Of a DNA stretch of 8,541 nt, positions 1 to 7,139 are shown in pieces. This DNA is from DIGJ01 sp036658435 (GTDB lineage: Bacteria > Bacillota > Clostridia > Lachnospirales > Lachnospiraceae), in the NCBI GenBank assembly GCA_036658435.1, contig JAVXEO010000077.1, positions 1 through 8,541 on the forward strand. The letters run 5' to 3'. How positions within the stretch are numbered: position 1 is the stretch's first letter; every line of letters starts with the position of its first letter. Under the pieces are notes generated by a model. The model saw only the letters and a program-made list of their open reading frames with translations. It searched no databases and had not been told where the DNA came from. A program made the translations under genes and the position numbers.

Positions 1-67
1 TGTGGGTGCGCACGCTGCGCTAAGGAACATGCTTTGGCGCGAGAGTCTGCTTTGCAGACTCTTTATC
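1..67 (+). repeat. Structured intergenic repeat, copy 1 (left edge cut by window)
   Basis: This stretch matches 6791-6875 in the same orientation. Outside one 18-nt gap, only five of the 67 aligned bases differ. Two stem-loops can be drawn. SL1 pairs 17-25 (GCGCTAAGG) with 32-40 (CTTTGGCGC), including G-U pairs, around a 6-nt loop. SL2 pairs 42-50 (AGAGTCTGC) with 54-62 (GCAGACTCT) around TTT. The copy ends about 15 nt before the ileS ribosome binding site, so it lies in the ileS leader or just upstream of it. The true left end is probably outside the window. The family is not one I recognise; it could be a REP/MITE-like element or a structured RNA. Confidence 0.8.
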
Positions 68-98
68 CTGGTTAATAAAAGAAAGGAAGAGAGAAACT

Positions 99-3000
99 AT
101 GTTAATGTACGAAAAAGTATCCACCAATTTAAACTTTGTAGATAGAGAAAAACAGGTAGAGAGCTTTTGGAAAACGAATGAAATATTTGAAAAGAGTATG
201 GAAAATCGAAAAGAAGGGAAGACCTATACTTTTTATGATGGGCCTCCAACGGCTAATGGCAAGCCTCATATTGGACATGTTTTAACCCGTGTAATTAAAG
301 ACATGATTCCAAGATACCGTACGATGAAAGGCTATATGGTTCCAAGAAAAGCAGGCTGGGATACCCATGGTCTTCCGGTTGAGCTGGAAGTGGAAAAACT
401 GCTGGGACTGGATGGAAAGGAACAGATTGAGGAATATGGACTAGAACCATTTATTAATAAGTGCAAAGAATCGGTTTGGAAATACAAAGGAATGTGGGAA
501 GATTTTTCCGGAACTGTAGGATTTTGGGCAGATATGGAAAATCCTTATGTTACGTATCACAATGAATACATTGAATCAGAGTGGTGGGCATTAAAACAGA
601 TTTGGGAAAAAAAACTTCTATACAAGGGTTATAAAATTGTTCCCTATTGCCCAAGATGTGGAACGCCCCTGTCTTCCCATGAAGTGGCCCAGGGATATAA
701 GGATGTAAAAGAAAAGTCTGCAATTGTAAAATTTCAGATAAAGGGAAAAGAAAACGAATACATTTTAGCGTGGACAACCACACCATGGACGTTGCCTTCC
801 AATGTTGCTCTCTGTGTAAATCCGGATGAAACGTATGTAAAAGTAAAGGTATCCGTAAATGCAAAGAATCAGGTAATAAAAGAGGGTGAAGAAGACGAAG
901 TGGCAGGGATAGAATACTACATTTTAGCAGAAGCCTTGCTCTCTGTCGTAGACGGAGCCTATGAAGTGGTAGAATCCTACCTGGGAAAAGAGTTAGAGTA
1001 TCTGGAGTATGTGCCACTGTTTGATTATGCATTTAATAAAGAAGATGGAACACCGGGAAATGCAGGAGACCGCTCTTCTATAAATAATAAAAAGGCATAT
1101 TATGTAACCTGTGATAAGTATGTTACTCTTACCGATGGTACCGGAGTCGTTCATACGGCCCCGGCATTTGGTGAAGATGATGCCAATGTGGGACGTAAAT
1201 ATGACCTTCCTTTTCTTCAATTAGTTGATGAAAAAGGAGAAATGAAGGCAGAATGTATCGATATGGCGGGCGTTTTTTGTAAAAAAGCCGATGAAATTGT
1301 ATTTCGCTTATTAGCAGAGAAGAAGTTGCTTTTTAAATCTCTTAAATTTGAGCATAGCTATCCATTTTGCTGGAGATGTGATACCCCTCTTATTTATTAT
1401 GCAAGAGAGTCCTGGTTTATTAAAATGACGGAAGTAAAGGAAGACTTAATAAAAAACAATAATACCATTAACTGGATTCCGGAAAATATCGGAAAAGGAC
1501 GTTTTGGAGATTGGCTGGAAAATGTACAGGACTGGAGTATAAGCCGTAACCGCTATTGGGGAACGCCACTTAATATTTGGGAATGTGAATGTGGGCATAT
1601 GCATTCTATTGGAAGCATTGCCGAACTAAAAGAACGTTCTCATAACTGTCCGGAGGAAATTGAACTTCACCGTCCATTTATAGATGATGTTACGTTTGCC
1701 TGCGAAAAATGTGGGAAAGAAATGCACCGTGTGCCAGAGGTAATTGACTGCTGGTTTGATTCAGGAGCCATGCCATTTGCACAGCATCACTATCCATTTG
1801 AAAATAAAGATAAATTTGAAGCACAGTTTCCTGCAGATTTTATTTCGGAGGCAGTGGATCAAACCAGAGGCTGGTTCTATTCCCTATTAGCAGAGTCTAC
1901 CTTATTATTTAATAAAGCCCCTTATAAGAATGTGATTGTTCTTGGACACGTACAGGATGAAAATGGGCAGAAAATGTCCAAATCCAAAGGAAATGCAGTG
2001 GATCCTTTTGATGCTTTAAATGAATATGGAGCAGATGCCATTCGTTGGTATTTCTATGTAAATAGTGCTCCCTGGCTCCCAAACCGCTTTCATGGAAAGG
2101 CAGTACAGGAAGGACAGAGAAAATTCATGGGAACCTTATGGAATACCTATGCATTTTTCGTACTTTATGGAAATATTGATGGATTTGATCCAACAAAATA
2201 TAAGCTGGAGTATGATAAACTTCCGGTTATGGACAAATGGTTATTGTCAAGACTGAATACGGTTGTAAAAACGGTAGATGAAAATCTTGAAAACTATAAG
2301 ATTCCGGAAACAGCCAGGGCCTTGCAGGATTTTGTAGATGAAATGAGTAACTGGTATGTAAGACGAGGACGAGAACGTTTTTGGGCAAAGGGAATGGAAC
2401 AAGATAAAATAAATGCGTATATGACATTGTACACCTCATTAGTAACAATTTGTAAGGCAGCAGCACCAATGATACCTTTTATGACAGAAGATATTTATCG
2501 TAATTTAGTTTGCGGCATTGATAAAACAGCGCCGGAAAGCATACATCTATGTGACTTTCCAGAGGCAAGAGAAGAATGGATAGACACAGAACTGGAAAAG
2601 GCCATGGAAGAAGTTCTGGATATTGTGGTTCTTGGCCGTGCTTGTAGAAATACAGCCAATATTAAAAACCGTCAGCCAATTGGAAAGATGTATGTGAAAG
2701 CAGAGACGGTGCTTTCAGAATTTTACAAAGAGATTATAGGGGATGAGTTGAATGTAAAAGAAGTGATATTTACAGAAGATGTGCGTGATTTCACCTCCTA
2801 TACCTTTAAACCACAGCTTAAAACCCTTGGCCGTCGTTTTGGAAAACAGTTAAATGCACTGAAGGAAGTATTGGCAGAATTAGATGGAAATACGTCTATG
2901 GATGAAATAAATGAAAAAGGATCCCTTACCATTACACTAGATGGGGTGGAAGAGGTTTTGGAAAAAGAAGACTTACTTATTGACGCAGCGCAGATGGAAG

Positions 3001-3320
3001 GCTATATGTCAGAATCCAATTATGGAATTACGGTAGTGCTGGATACCAACCTTTCAGAAACATTAATAGAAGAAGGGTATGTACTGGAAATTATCAGTAA
3101 AATACAAACGATGCGTAAGGATGCGGACTTTGAGGTTATGGATCATATTACCGTTTATATAGAAGGAAATGACAAGGTTGCACAGGTGCTTCGAAAGAAT
3201 GAGGAAGCTATTACGACAAAGGTTCTTGCAGATGCAATTGTATATACGGAAGTAAAAGGTTCTATAAAAGAATGGAATATCAATGGAGAAACGGTTATAC
3301 TTGGAGTAGAGAAAAAATAA
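99..3320 (+). CDS. ileS: Isoleucine--tRNA ligase, type 2 (IleRS2)
   Basis: This cytoplasmic class I aminoacyl-tRNA synthetase charges tRNA-Ile with isoleucine using ATP. The 1073-residue protein carries the HIGH signature in PTANGKPHIGH (HIGH at 57-60) and KMSKS at 625-629. The CP1 editing domain is marked by WTTTPWTLPSN (225-235) and GTGVVHTAPAFGEDD (347-361), consistent with hydrolysis of mischarged Val-tRNA. Cysteine pairs at 184/187, 424/427, 496/498 and 535/538 are candidate zinc ligands. The PTANG..HIGH context, the QTRGWFYSLL segment, KMSKSKGN and the length point to the type-2 (eukaryote-like) clade, which is known for low sensitivity to mupirocin. The start at 99 follows a purine-rich site (AGGAAGAG, 84-91); ATG 105 is an equally possible start two codons later. 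No T-box motif is visible in the 98 nt upstream, though one could lie outside the window. The phosphorylase gene follows after 51 nt. Confidence 0.97.
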   Translation: MLMYEKVSTNLNFVDREKQVESFWKTNEIFEKSMENRKEGKTYTFYDGPPTANGKPHIGHVLTRVIKDMIPRYRTMKGYMVPRKAGWDTHGLPVELEVEKLLGLDGKEQIEEYGLEPFINKCKESVWKYKGMWEDFSGTVGFWADMENPYVTYHNEYIESEWWALKQIWEKKLLYKGYKIVPYCPRCGTPLSSHEVAQGYKDVKEKSAIVKFQIKGKENEYILAWTTTPWTLPSNVALCVNPDETYVKVKVSVNAKNQVIKEGEEDEVAGIEYYILAEALLSVVDGAYEVVESYLGKELEYLEYVPLFDYAFNKEDGTPGNAGDRSSINNKKAYYVTCDKYVTLTDGTGVVHTAPAFGEDDANVGRKYDLPFLQLVDEKGEMKAECIDMAGVFCKKADEIVFRLLAEKKLLFKSLKFEHSYPFCWRCDTPLIYYARESWFIKMTEVKEDLIKNNNTINWIPENIGKGRFGDWLENVQDWSISRNRYWGTPLNIWECECGHMHSIGSIAELKERSHNCPEEIELHRPFIDDVTFACEKCGKEMHRVPEVIDCWFDSGAMPFAQHHYPFENKDKFEAQFPADFISEAVDQTRGWFYSLLAESTLLFNKAPYKNVIVLGHVQDENGQKMSKSKGNAVDPFDALNEYGADAIRWYFYVNSAPWLPNRFHGKAVQEGQRKFMGTLWNTYAFFVLYGNIDGFDPTKYKLEYDKLPVMDKWLLSRLNTVVKTVDENLENYKIPETARALQDFVDEMSNWYVRRGRERFWAKGMEQDKINAYMTLYTSLVTICKAAAPMIPFMTEDIYRNLVCGIDKTAPESIHLCDFPEAREEWIDTELEKAMEEVLDIVVLGRACRNTANIKNRQPIGKMYVKAETVLSEFYKEIIGDELNVKEVIFTEDVRDFTSYTFKPQLKTLGRRFGKQLNALKEVLAELDGNTSMDEINEKGSLTITLDGVEEVLEKEDLLIDAAQMEGYMSESNYGITVVLDTNLSETLIEEGYVLEIISKIQTMRKDADFEVMDHITVYIEGNDKVAQVLRKNEEAITTKVLADAIVYTEVKGSIKEWNINGETVILGVEKK

Positions 3321-3371
3321 AAACAGTACCCTTTTTTTATATGTGCAGTTTAATAAAGGAGGCATTCCTAT

Positions 3372-5846
3372 ATGGAAGAATTAAATGAAACAGAAGAATT
3401 AAGCAAAGAGGAATTTAAAAAAGAAGTGATTGATTATTTGAAGGTATTGTCATTTCGTGAAGTGGAAGAGGCAAGCCAGCAACAATTATTTCAGTCAGTA
3501 TGTTATGCCATAAAGGACTATGTTATGGATCAGTGGCTGGCAACACATAAGGCACGTCAAGAAAAAGATGCAAAGATGGTTTATTATTTATCCATGGAAT
3601 TTCTTATGGGACGCGCTATGGGAAACACCATTTTAAACTTAAAGGGAAATAAAGCAATTAGTGAAGCGTTGGATGAACTGGGAATTGATTTGAATGTATT
3701 GGAAGATCAAGAACCGGATCCGGCACTTGGAAATGGTGGACTTGGAAGATTGGCAGCGTGTTTTTTGGATTCACTGGCAACCCAGGGATATATGGCTTAT
3801 GGCTGTGGAATTCGTTACAAATATGGAATGTTTAAGCAGAAAATAGAGAATGGTTACCAGATAGAAGTTCCAGATGACTGGCTGAGAAATGGCAATCCTT
3901 TTGAAATTGAACGTCCGGAATATGCAGTGGAAGTGAAATTTGGGGGACATGTTGCTTTTATGAAAGACGAGAATGGAAAGGAGCATTTCATTCAGAAGGA
4001 TTACCAGTCTGTTCGTGCAGTACCTTATGATTTACCTATCGTAGGATACCGGAATAATATGGTAAATACCCTTCGTATCTGGGATGCAGAAGCCATTGAT
4101 ACCTTTAATTTAAACTCCTTTGACCAGGGGGATTATCATAAGGCAATTGAACAACAGAATCTGGCAAAAACAATATGTGAAGTGCTTTATCCAAACGATA
4201 CCCACTATGCCGGAAAAGAGCTTCGTTTAAAACAACAGTATTTCTTTGTTTCAGCAAGTATTCAAAGAGCGGTTACGCGATTTATGGAGACACATGATAA
4301 TGAAATCTTTCGGTTACCGGAAAAGGTGTGCTTCCAGATGAATGACACCCATCCAACGGTAGCAGTTGCAGAACTTATGCGTATTTTAATGGACGATCAT
4401 GGTCTGACCTGGGAAGATGCCTGGGGTATTACACAAAAAACTTGTGCCTATACCAATCATACGATTATGTCGGAGGCATTGGAAAAATGGCCGGTAGAAT
4501 TATTCTCACGCCTCCTTCCACGAATTTATCAGATTGTAGAGGAAATTAACCATCGGTTTATCATGGAAATAGAGAAAAGATATCCAGGACAGCAGGATAA
4601 AGTTCGTTCTATGGCAATTATTTATGATGGACAGATAAGGATGGCAAATTTAGCAATTGTGAGTGGCTTTTCAGTAAATGGAGTTGCAAAACTTCACACC
4701 GAAATTTTGAAAAAACAGCAATTAAAAGATTTTTATTTGATGATGCCTGAAAAATTTAGCAATAAGACGAATGGTATTACTCAAAGAAGATTCCTTCTTC
4801 ACGGAAATCCATTGCTTGCAAACTGGGTTACCTCAAAAATTGGAGATGGATGGATTACGGATTTAAGTCGAATGAAGGATCTATGCGCATATGTGGAGGA
4901 TGCCCAGTGCCAAAAAGAATTTATGAATATTAAGTATCAAAACAAAGTGCGGCTGGCAAACTATATAAAGGAGCACAATGGAATAGAAGTTAATCCCAAT
5001 TCGATTTTTGATGTTCAGGTAAAACGTCTTCATGAGTACAAACGTCAGCTTTTAAATATTCTTCATGTTATGCATTTATATAATAAAATCAAGGAAAATC
5101 CGGAGATTGATATTTGCCCGAGAACGTTTATTTTTGGGGCAAAAGCTTCTGCAGGCTATCGTAGGGCAAAAAGTATTATTAAATTAATAAATAGTGTAGC
5201 AGAACAGGTTAATAATGATATTTATATTCATGATAAAATTAAAGTAGTGTTTATAGAAAATTACCGTGTATCCAATGCAGAAATGATTTTTGCGGCAGCA
5301 GATGTATCGGAACAAATTTCTACAGCCAGCAAAGAAGCAAGTGGAACCGGTAATATGAAATTTATGTTAAACGGAGCCATAACCATAGGAACCATGGATG
5401 GTGCAAATGTGGAAATTGTGGAAGAAGTTGGATTGGAAAATGCAGTTATTTTTGGATTGAGTTCCGATGAAGTTATTCAATATGAACAGCATGGAGGGTA
5501 TAATCCAAGAGAAATATATAATACAGACCGGGAGATACAGACGGTTCTGTCACAGCTGGTAGATGATACCTATACAGATGGTAATACCGAATTATTCCGT
5601 GAAATTTACAATTCTCTTCTAAATGATAATGGTGGAGAAAAGGCAGATCAATATTTTATTTTAAAGGATTTCCGTTCTTATGAAGCAGCACAAAAAGAAA
5701 TTGATCGAAAATATAGAAACACAACGGAATGGGCAAAAGCGGCTATGCTAAATGTGGCATGTTCTGGTAAATTCTCATCGGATAGAACGGTGCAGGAATA
5801 TGTAGATGATATTTGGCATTTAGATAAAATTACTGTAAATAGATAA
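3372..5846 (+). CDS. glgP: Glycogen/starch/alpha-glucan phosphorylase (GT35)
   Basis: This PLP-dependent enzyme removes terminal alpha-1,4-linked glucose from glycogen or maltodextrin with phosphate, releasing glucose-1-phosphate in the cytoplasm. The 824 residues are the normal full length for the family. Family motifs appear in order: GNGGLGR (120-126), NDTHPT (324-329), YTNHT with His363 corresponding to the substrate-site histidine of muscle phosphorylase (His377), VKRLHEYKRQ (550-559, giving phosphate/PLP-contacting Lys551, Arg552 and Lys557), and SGTGNMKFMLNGA with the PLP Schiff-base lysine at 663. All expected catalytic residues are present. A strong ribosome binding site (AAAGGAGG, 3355-3362) lies 9 nt before the ATG. 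It sits 51 nt after ileS with no hairpin terminator seen, so readthrough is likely, though the functions are unrelated. No other glycogen genes are in the window, so glycogen and maltodextrin (MalP-type) substrates cannot be told apart. Confidence 0.95.
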   Translation: MEELNETEELSKEEFKKEVIDYLKVLSFREVEEASQQQLFQSVCYAIKDYVMDQWLATHKARQEKDAKMVYYLSMEFLMGRAMGNTILNLKGNKAISEALDELGIDLNVLEDQEPDPALGNGGLGRLAACFLDSLATQGYMAYGCGIRYKYGMFKQKIENGYQIEVPDDWLRNGNPFEIERPEYAVEVKFGGHVAFMKDENGKEHFIQKDYQSVRAVPYDLPIVGYRNNMVNTLRIWDAEAIDTFNLNSFDQGDYHKAIEQQNLAKTICEVLYPNDTHYAGKELRLKQQYFFVSASIQRAVTRFMETHDNEIFRLPEKVCFQMNDTHPTVAVAELMRILMDDHGLTWEDAWGITQKTCAYTNHTIMSEALEKWPVELFSRLLPRIYQIVEEINHRFIMEIEKRYPGQQDKVRSMAIIYDGQIRMANLAIVSGFSVNGVAKLHTEILKKQQLKDFYLMMPEKFSNKTNGITQRRFLLHGNPLLANWVTSKIGDGWITDLSRMKDLCAYVEDAQCQKEFMNIKYQNKVRLANYIKEHNGIEVNPNSIFDVQVKRLHEYKRQLLNILHVMHLYNKIKENPEIDICPRTFIFGAKASAGYRRAKSIIKLINSVAEQVNNDIYIHDKIKVVFIENYRVSNAEMIFAAADVSEQISTASKEASGTGNMKFMLNGAITIGTMDGANVEIVEEVGLENAVIFGLSSDEVIQYEQHGGYNPREIYNTDREIQTVLSQLVDDTYTDGNTELFREIYNSLLNDNGGEKADQYFILKDFRSYEAAQKEIDRKYRNTTEWAKAAMLNVACSGKFSSDRTVQEYVDDIWHLDKITVNR

Positions 5847-5866
5847 AAACAGAATAGAAAAGATTT

Positions 5867-5895
5867 GAATAGTTCACCTTAATTTGGAGACAATA
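5867..5895 (+). promoter_or_regulatory. Candidate sigma-F (forespore) promoter of the SpoIIQ-like gene
   Basis: GAATA at 5867-5871 and GGAGACAATA at 5886-5895 are separated by 14 nt. The -10 part fits every fixed position of the Bacillus sigma-F consensus (GGNRANANTW). The -35 part fits GYWTA at four of five positions and also fits the related sigma-G -35 (GMATR). Transcription would begin near 5901-5903, leaving a very short leader that still includes most of the ribosome binding site. B. subtilis spoIIQ is known to be sigma-F dependent, which agrees with the downstream gene. This is a pattern match only. Confidence 0.5.
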
Positions 5896-5900
5896 CAAAT

Positions 5901-5908
5901 GAGGTGAT
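5901..5908 (+). promoter_or_regulatory. Ribosome binding site deciding a GTG start
   Basis: GAGGTGAT is an 8-nt perfect complement to the 3' end of 16S rRNA. It overlaps the upstream in-frame candidates GTG 5904 and ATG 5907, so it cannot serve them, but it is well placed for GTG 5913 (8 nt from the GAGG core). This supports 5913 as the start of the SpoIIQ-like gene. Confidence 0.65.
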
Positions 5909-5912
5909 GAGA

Positions 5913-6677
5913 GTGAATGATAAGGTAAAAGCTTTTTTCAGAGAAAAAGGATTTTATGTATCACTTCTTGTGGGAGTGATAGCCGTTCTTGCAGTAGGCA
6001 TAATAAGTGCAAACATGCTTACAGGTAAGGATGAAGAAGGAACCCGGGTTGCAAAAAAGGAACCCCAGGCATCCTTAATAGAAGAAAGGGAACCGGAAGT
6101 AGCTTTTATAGAGCCGGAACCCAAAATACCACAAACAGCGCCAATGGAAATGACAGAACCCAAAATGATACAAGAAACACAAGAAAATCAAGTTGCTTTA
6201 CAGGAAGAGGAACCGGAAGTAGCGCCTGTAATCAGCCAAGGTGAGAAGATATCTAATTTGAAATTTGATGAAGAAAAAGGATTGCTTTGGCCTTTGAGTG
6301 GTGAGGTTATTCTGCCTTATAGTATGGAAAAATCAGTTTATTTTAAGACCCTGGCTCAGTATAAGTGTAACCCTGCCATGCTAATTGAAGGCAAAGAAGG
6401 AATGGAAGTTCTCAGTGCCTGCAACGGGGTTATTACTACAGTTGATTCCAATGAAGAAACCGGAACAACCATAACCATGTCTATTGGGAACGATTATGAA
6501 TTGGTATATGGAAATTTAAAGGACGTAACTTGGAAGGCAGGAGATTTTGTCTTGGAAGGCAGTCACCTGGCAGATCTTGCGGCACCTACCAAGTACTATG
6601 TAGAAGAGGGAACAAACTTGTATTTCCAAGTAATAGAAAATGGAGAAGAGGTTGATCCACTTTTAGTTCTTCGCTAA
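5913..6677 (+). CDS. SpoIIQ-like membrane protein with degenerate M23/LytM domain
   Basis: The 254-residue protein (from GTG 5913; 257 if begun at GTG 5904) has a short basic N-terminus, one membrane segment at about residues 13-36, a Glu/Pro-rich linker at about 38-112, and a C-terminal LytM/M23-type beta domain at about 125-252. This is the architecture of SpoIIQ, the forespore-membrane protein that meets SpoIIIAH across the intermembrane space during engulfment. By manual alignment to LytM motifs, the four zinc-binding positions are replaced: HxxxD becomes Asn153 and Leu157, the histidine of the HLS-type motif becomes Asn201 (in VYGNL), and the final histidine becomes Tyr237 (in LYFQV). 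A peptidase activity is therefore unlikely, and a structural role is inferred. The linker contains imperfect repeats. A candidate sigma-F promoter precedes the gene. It could instead be another inactive M23 envelope protein, so no gene symbol is assigned. Confidence 0.85.
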   Translation: MNDKVKAFFREKGFYVSLLVGVIAVLAVGIISANMLTGKDEEGTRVAKKEPQASLIEEREPEVAFIEPEPKIPQTAPMEMTEPKMIQETQENQVALQEEEPEVAPVISQGEKISNLKFDEEKGLLWPLSGEVILPYSMEKSVYFKTLAQYKCNPAMLIEGKEGMEVLSACNGVITTVDSNEETGTTITMSIGNDYELVYGNLKDVTWKAGDFVLEGSHLADLAAPTKYYVEEGTNLYFQVIENGEEVDPLLVLR

Positions 6678-6685
6678 AACACATT

Positions 6686-6745
6686 AAAATAGAGCGATTG
6701 CATTTGCTGGTTCCTTATACAAAGCGGTGTATTGCTCTATTTTTA
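6686..6745 (+). terminator. Candidate intrinsic terminator after the SpoIIQ-like gene
   Basis: AAAATAGAGCGAT (6686-6698) pairs with ATTGCTCTATTTT (6731-6743) with one G-U pair, and the 3' arm runs into a T-rich tail (6740-6749). It starts 8 nt after the stop codon. The 32-nt loop is longer than usual and may fold partly on itself (TTGCT with AGCGG), which lowers confidence. Confidence 0.5.
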
Positions 6746-6781
6746 TTTTATGTAATAGGAAAGTACTCCTATTACATAAAA
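6746..6781. repeat. Perfect 15-bp inverted repeat
   Basis: TTTTATGTAATAGGA (6746-6760) is the exact reverse complement of TCCTATTACATAAAA (6767-6781), with a 6-nt centre AAGTAC. It lies between the terminator and structured repeat copy 2. It has no T-tract after the stem on the + strand. On the - strand it is followed by a T-containing stretch, but no - strand gene ends here. It may be part of the neighbouring repeat element or a protein-binding or cruciform site. Confidence 0.75.
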
Positions 6782-6790
6782 ACGCTCCGC

Positions 6791-6875
6791 TGTGGGTGCG
6801 CACGCTGTGCTAAGGAATATGGTCACTGAAGTGACCATGCTTTGGCGCGAGAGTCTGCAAAGCAGACTCTTTATC
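6791..6875 (+). repeat. Structured intergenic repeat, copy 2
   Basis: This is the same element as 1-67, in the same orientation, with an extra 18 nt. SL1 pairs 6807-6815 with 6840-6848. Its C-to-T change at 6808, relative to copy 1, swaps a C-G for a U-G pair and keeps the stem. The extra bases form an apical hairpin, 6819-6826 with 6831-6838 around TGAA. SL2 pairs 6850-6858 with 6862-6870, with loop AAA where copy 1 has TTT. The similarity may extend left to about 6781, but copy 1 is cut off there. Confidence 0.85.
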
Positions 6876-7101
6876 TTAAAAAGGATGAATTTCAGGCGGG
6901 GACTTCTTTGCCTGCAGAAAATAGCTATAAAATAAAAGGGAAAAAACAGGAAACAATAACCGATGCTATCATATAATAAGAAATAGGGTGAAACAGATTA
7001 CATAAAATTAAAAATTCGCAGTCGGTACTTTTACGTAAATCTGTTTGAAAGCCCTTTGCTTTTTTGAATAATGTACTATTTTCAATCGACTGCTATAATA
7101 A
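6876..7101. other. Gene-free AT-rich interval with possible RNA structure
   Basis: No open frame with a ribosome binding site and more than about 20 codons is seen. AAACAGATT at 6991 and AAATCTGTTT at 7037-7046 form an imperfect stem with one bulge. In its loop, GCAGTCG (7018-7024) is complementary to CGACTGC (7087-7093), which would make a pseudoknot-like pairing. TATAAT occurs at 6972-6977, and a weak 5-bp hairpin plus T-run (7048-7065) follows. I do not recognise an RNA family. Confidence 0.3.
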
Positions 7102-7132
7102 AAGTGGGCTGCCTTTTAAAGGCAGCCCACTT
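7092..7132 (-). terminator. Intrinsic terminator of the HlyIII-family gene
   Basis: AAGTGGGCTGCC (7102-7113) and GGCAGCCCACTT (7121-7132) form a perfect GC-rich 12-bp stem, extendable by A-T pairs inward. Read on the - strand it is followed by TTTATTATAG, a suitable U-rich tail. It begins 7 nt after the stop codon of the - strand gene. The + strand side has no T-run. Confidence 0.9.
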
Positions 7133-7139
7133 AAATGAT

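Noticed and set aside
1..98. T-box riboswitch upstream of ileS
   Set aside because: The conserved T-box core (AGGGTGGTACCGCG-like) is absent from the visible leader; a T-box further upstream cannot be excluded.
550..1220. Antisense open frames within ileS
   Set aside because: They lie opposite a full-length IleRS gene, show no family features and have no convincing ribosome binding sites; they mirror the codon structure of ileS.
2065..2469. Short open frames in other frames of ileS
   Set aside because: Fully inside the confidently assigned ileS, with no recognisable protein.
3321..3371. Terminator between ileS and the phosphorylase gene
   Set aside because: A run of seven T is present (3332-3338) but no stem precedes it.
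7091..7099. Extended -10 promoter TGCTATAAT on the + strand
   Set aside because: There is no -35 at suitable spacing, and transcription would start inside the terminator hairpin. The bases are explained as the U-rich tail of the - strand terminator.
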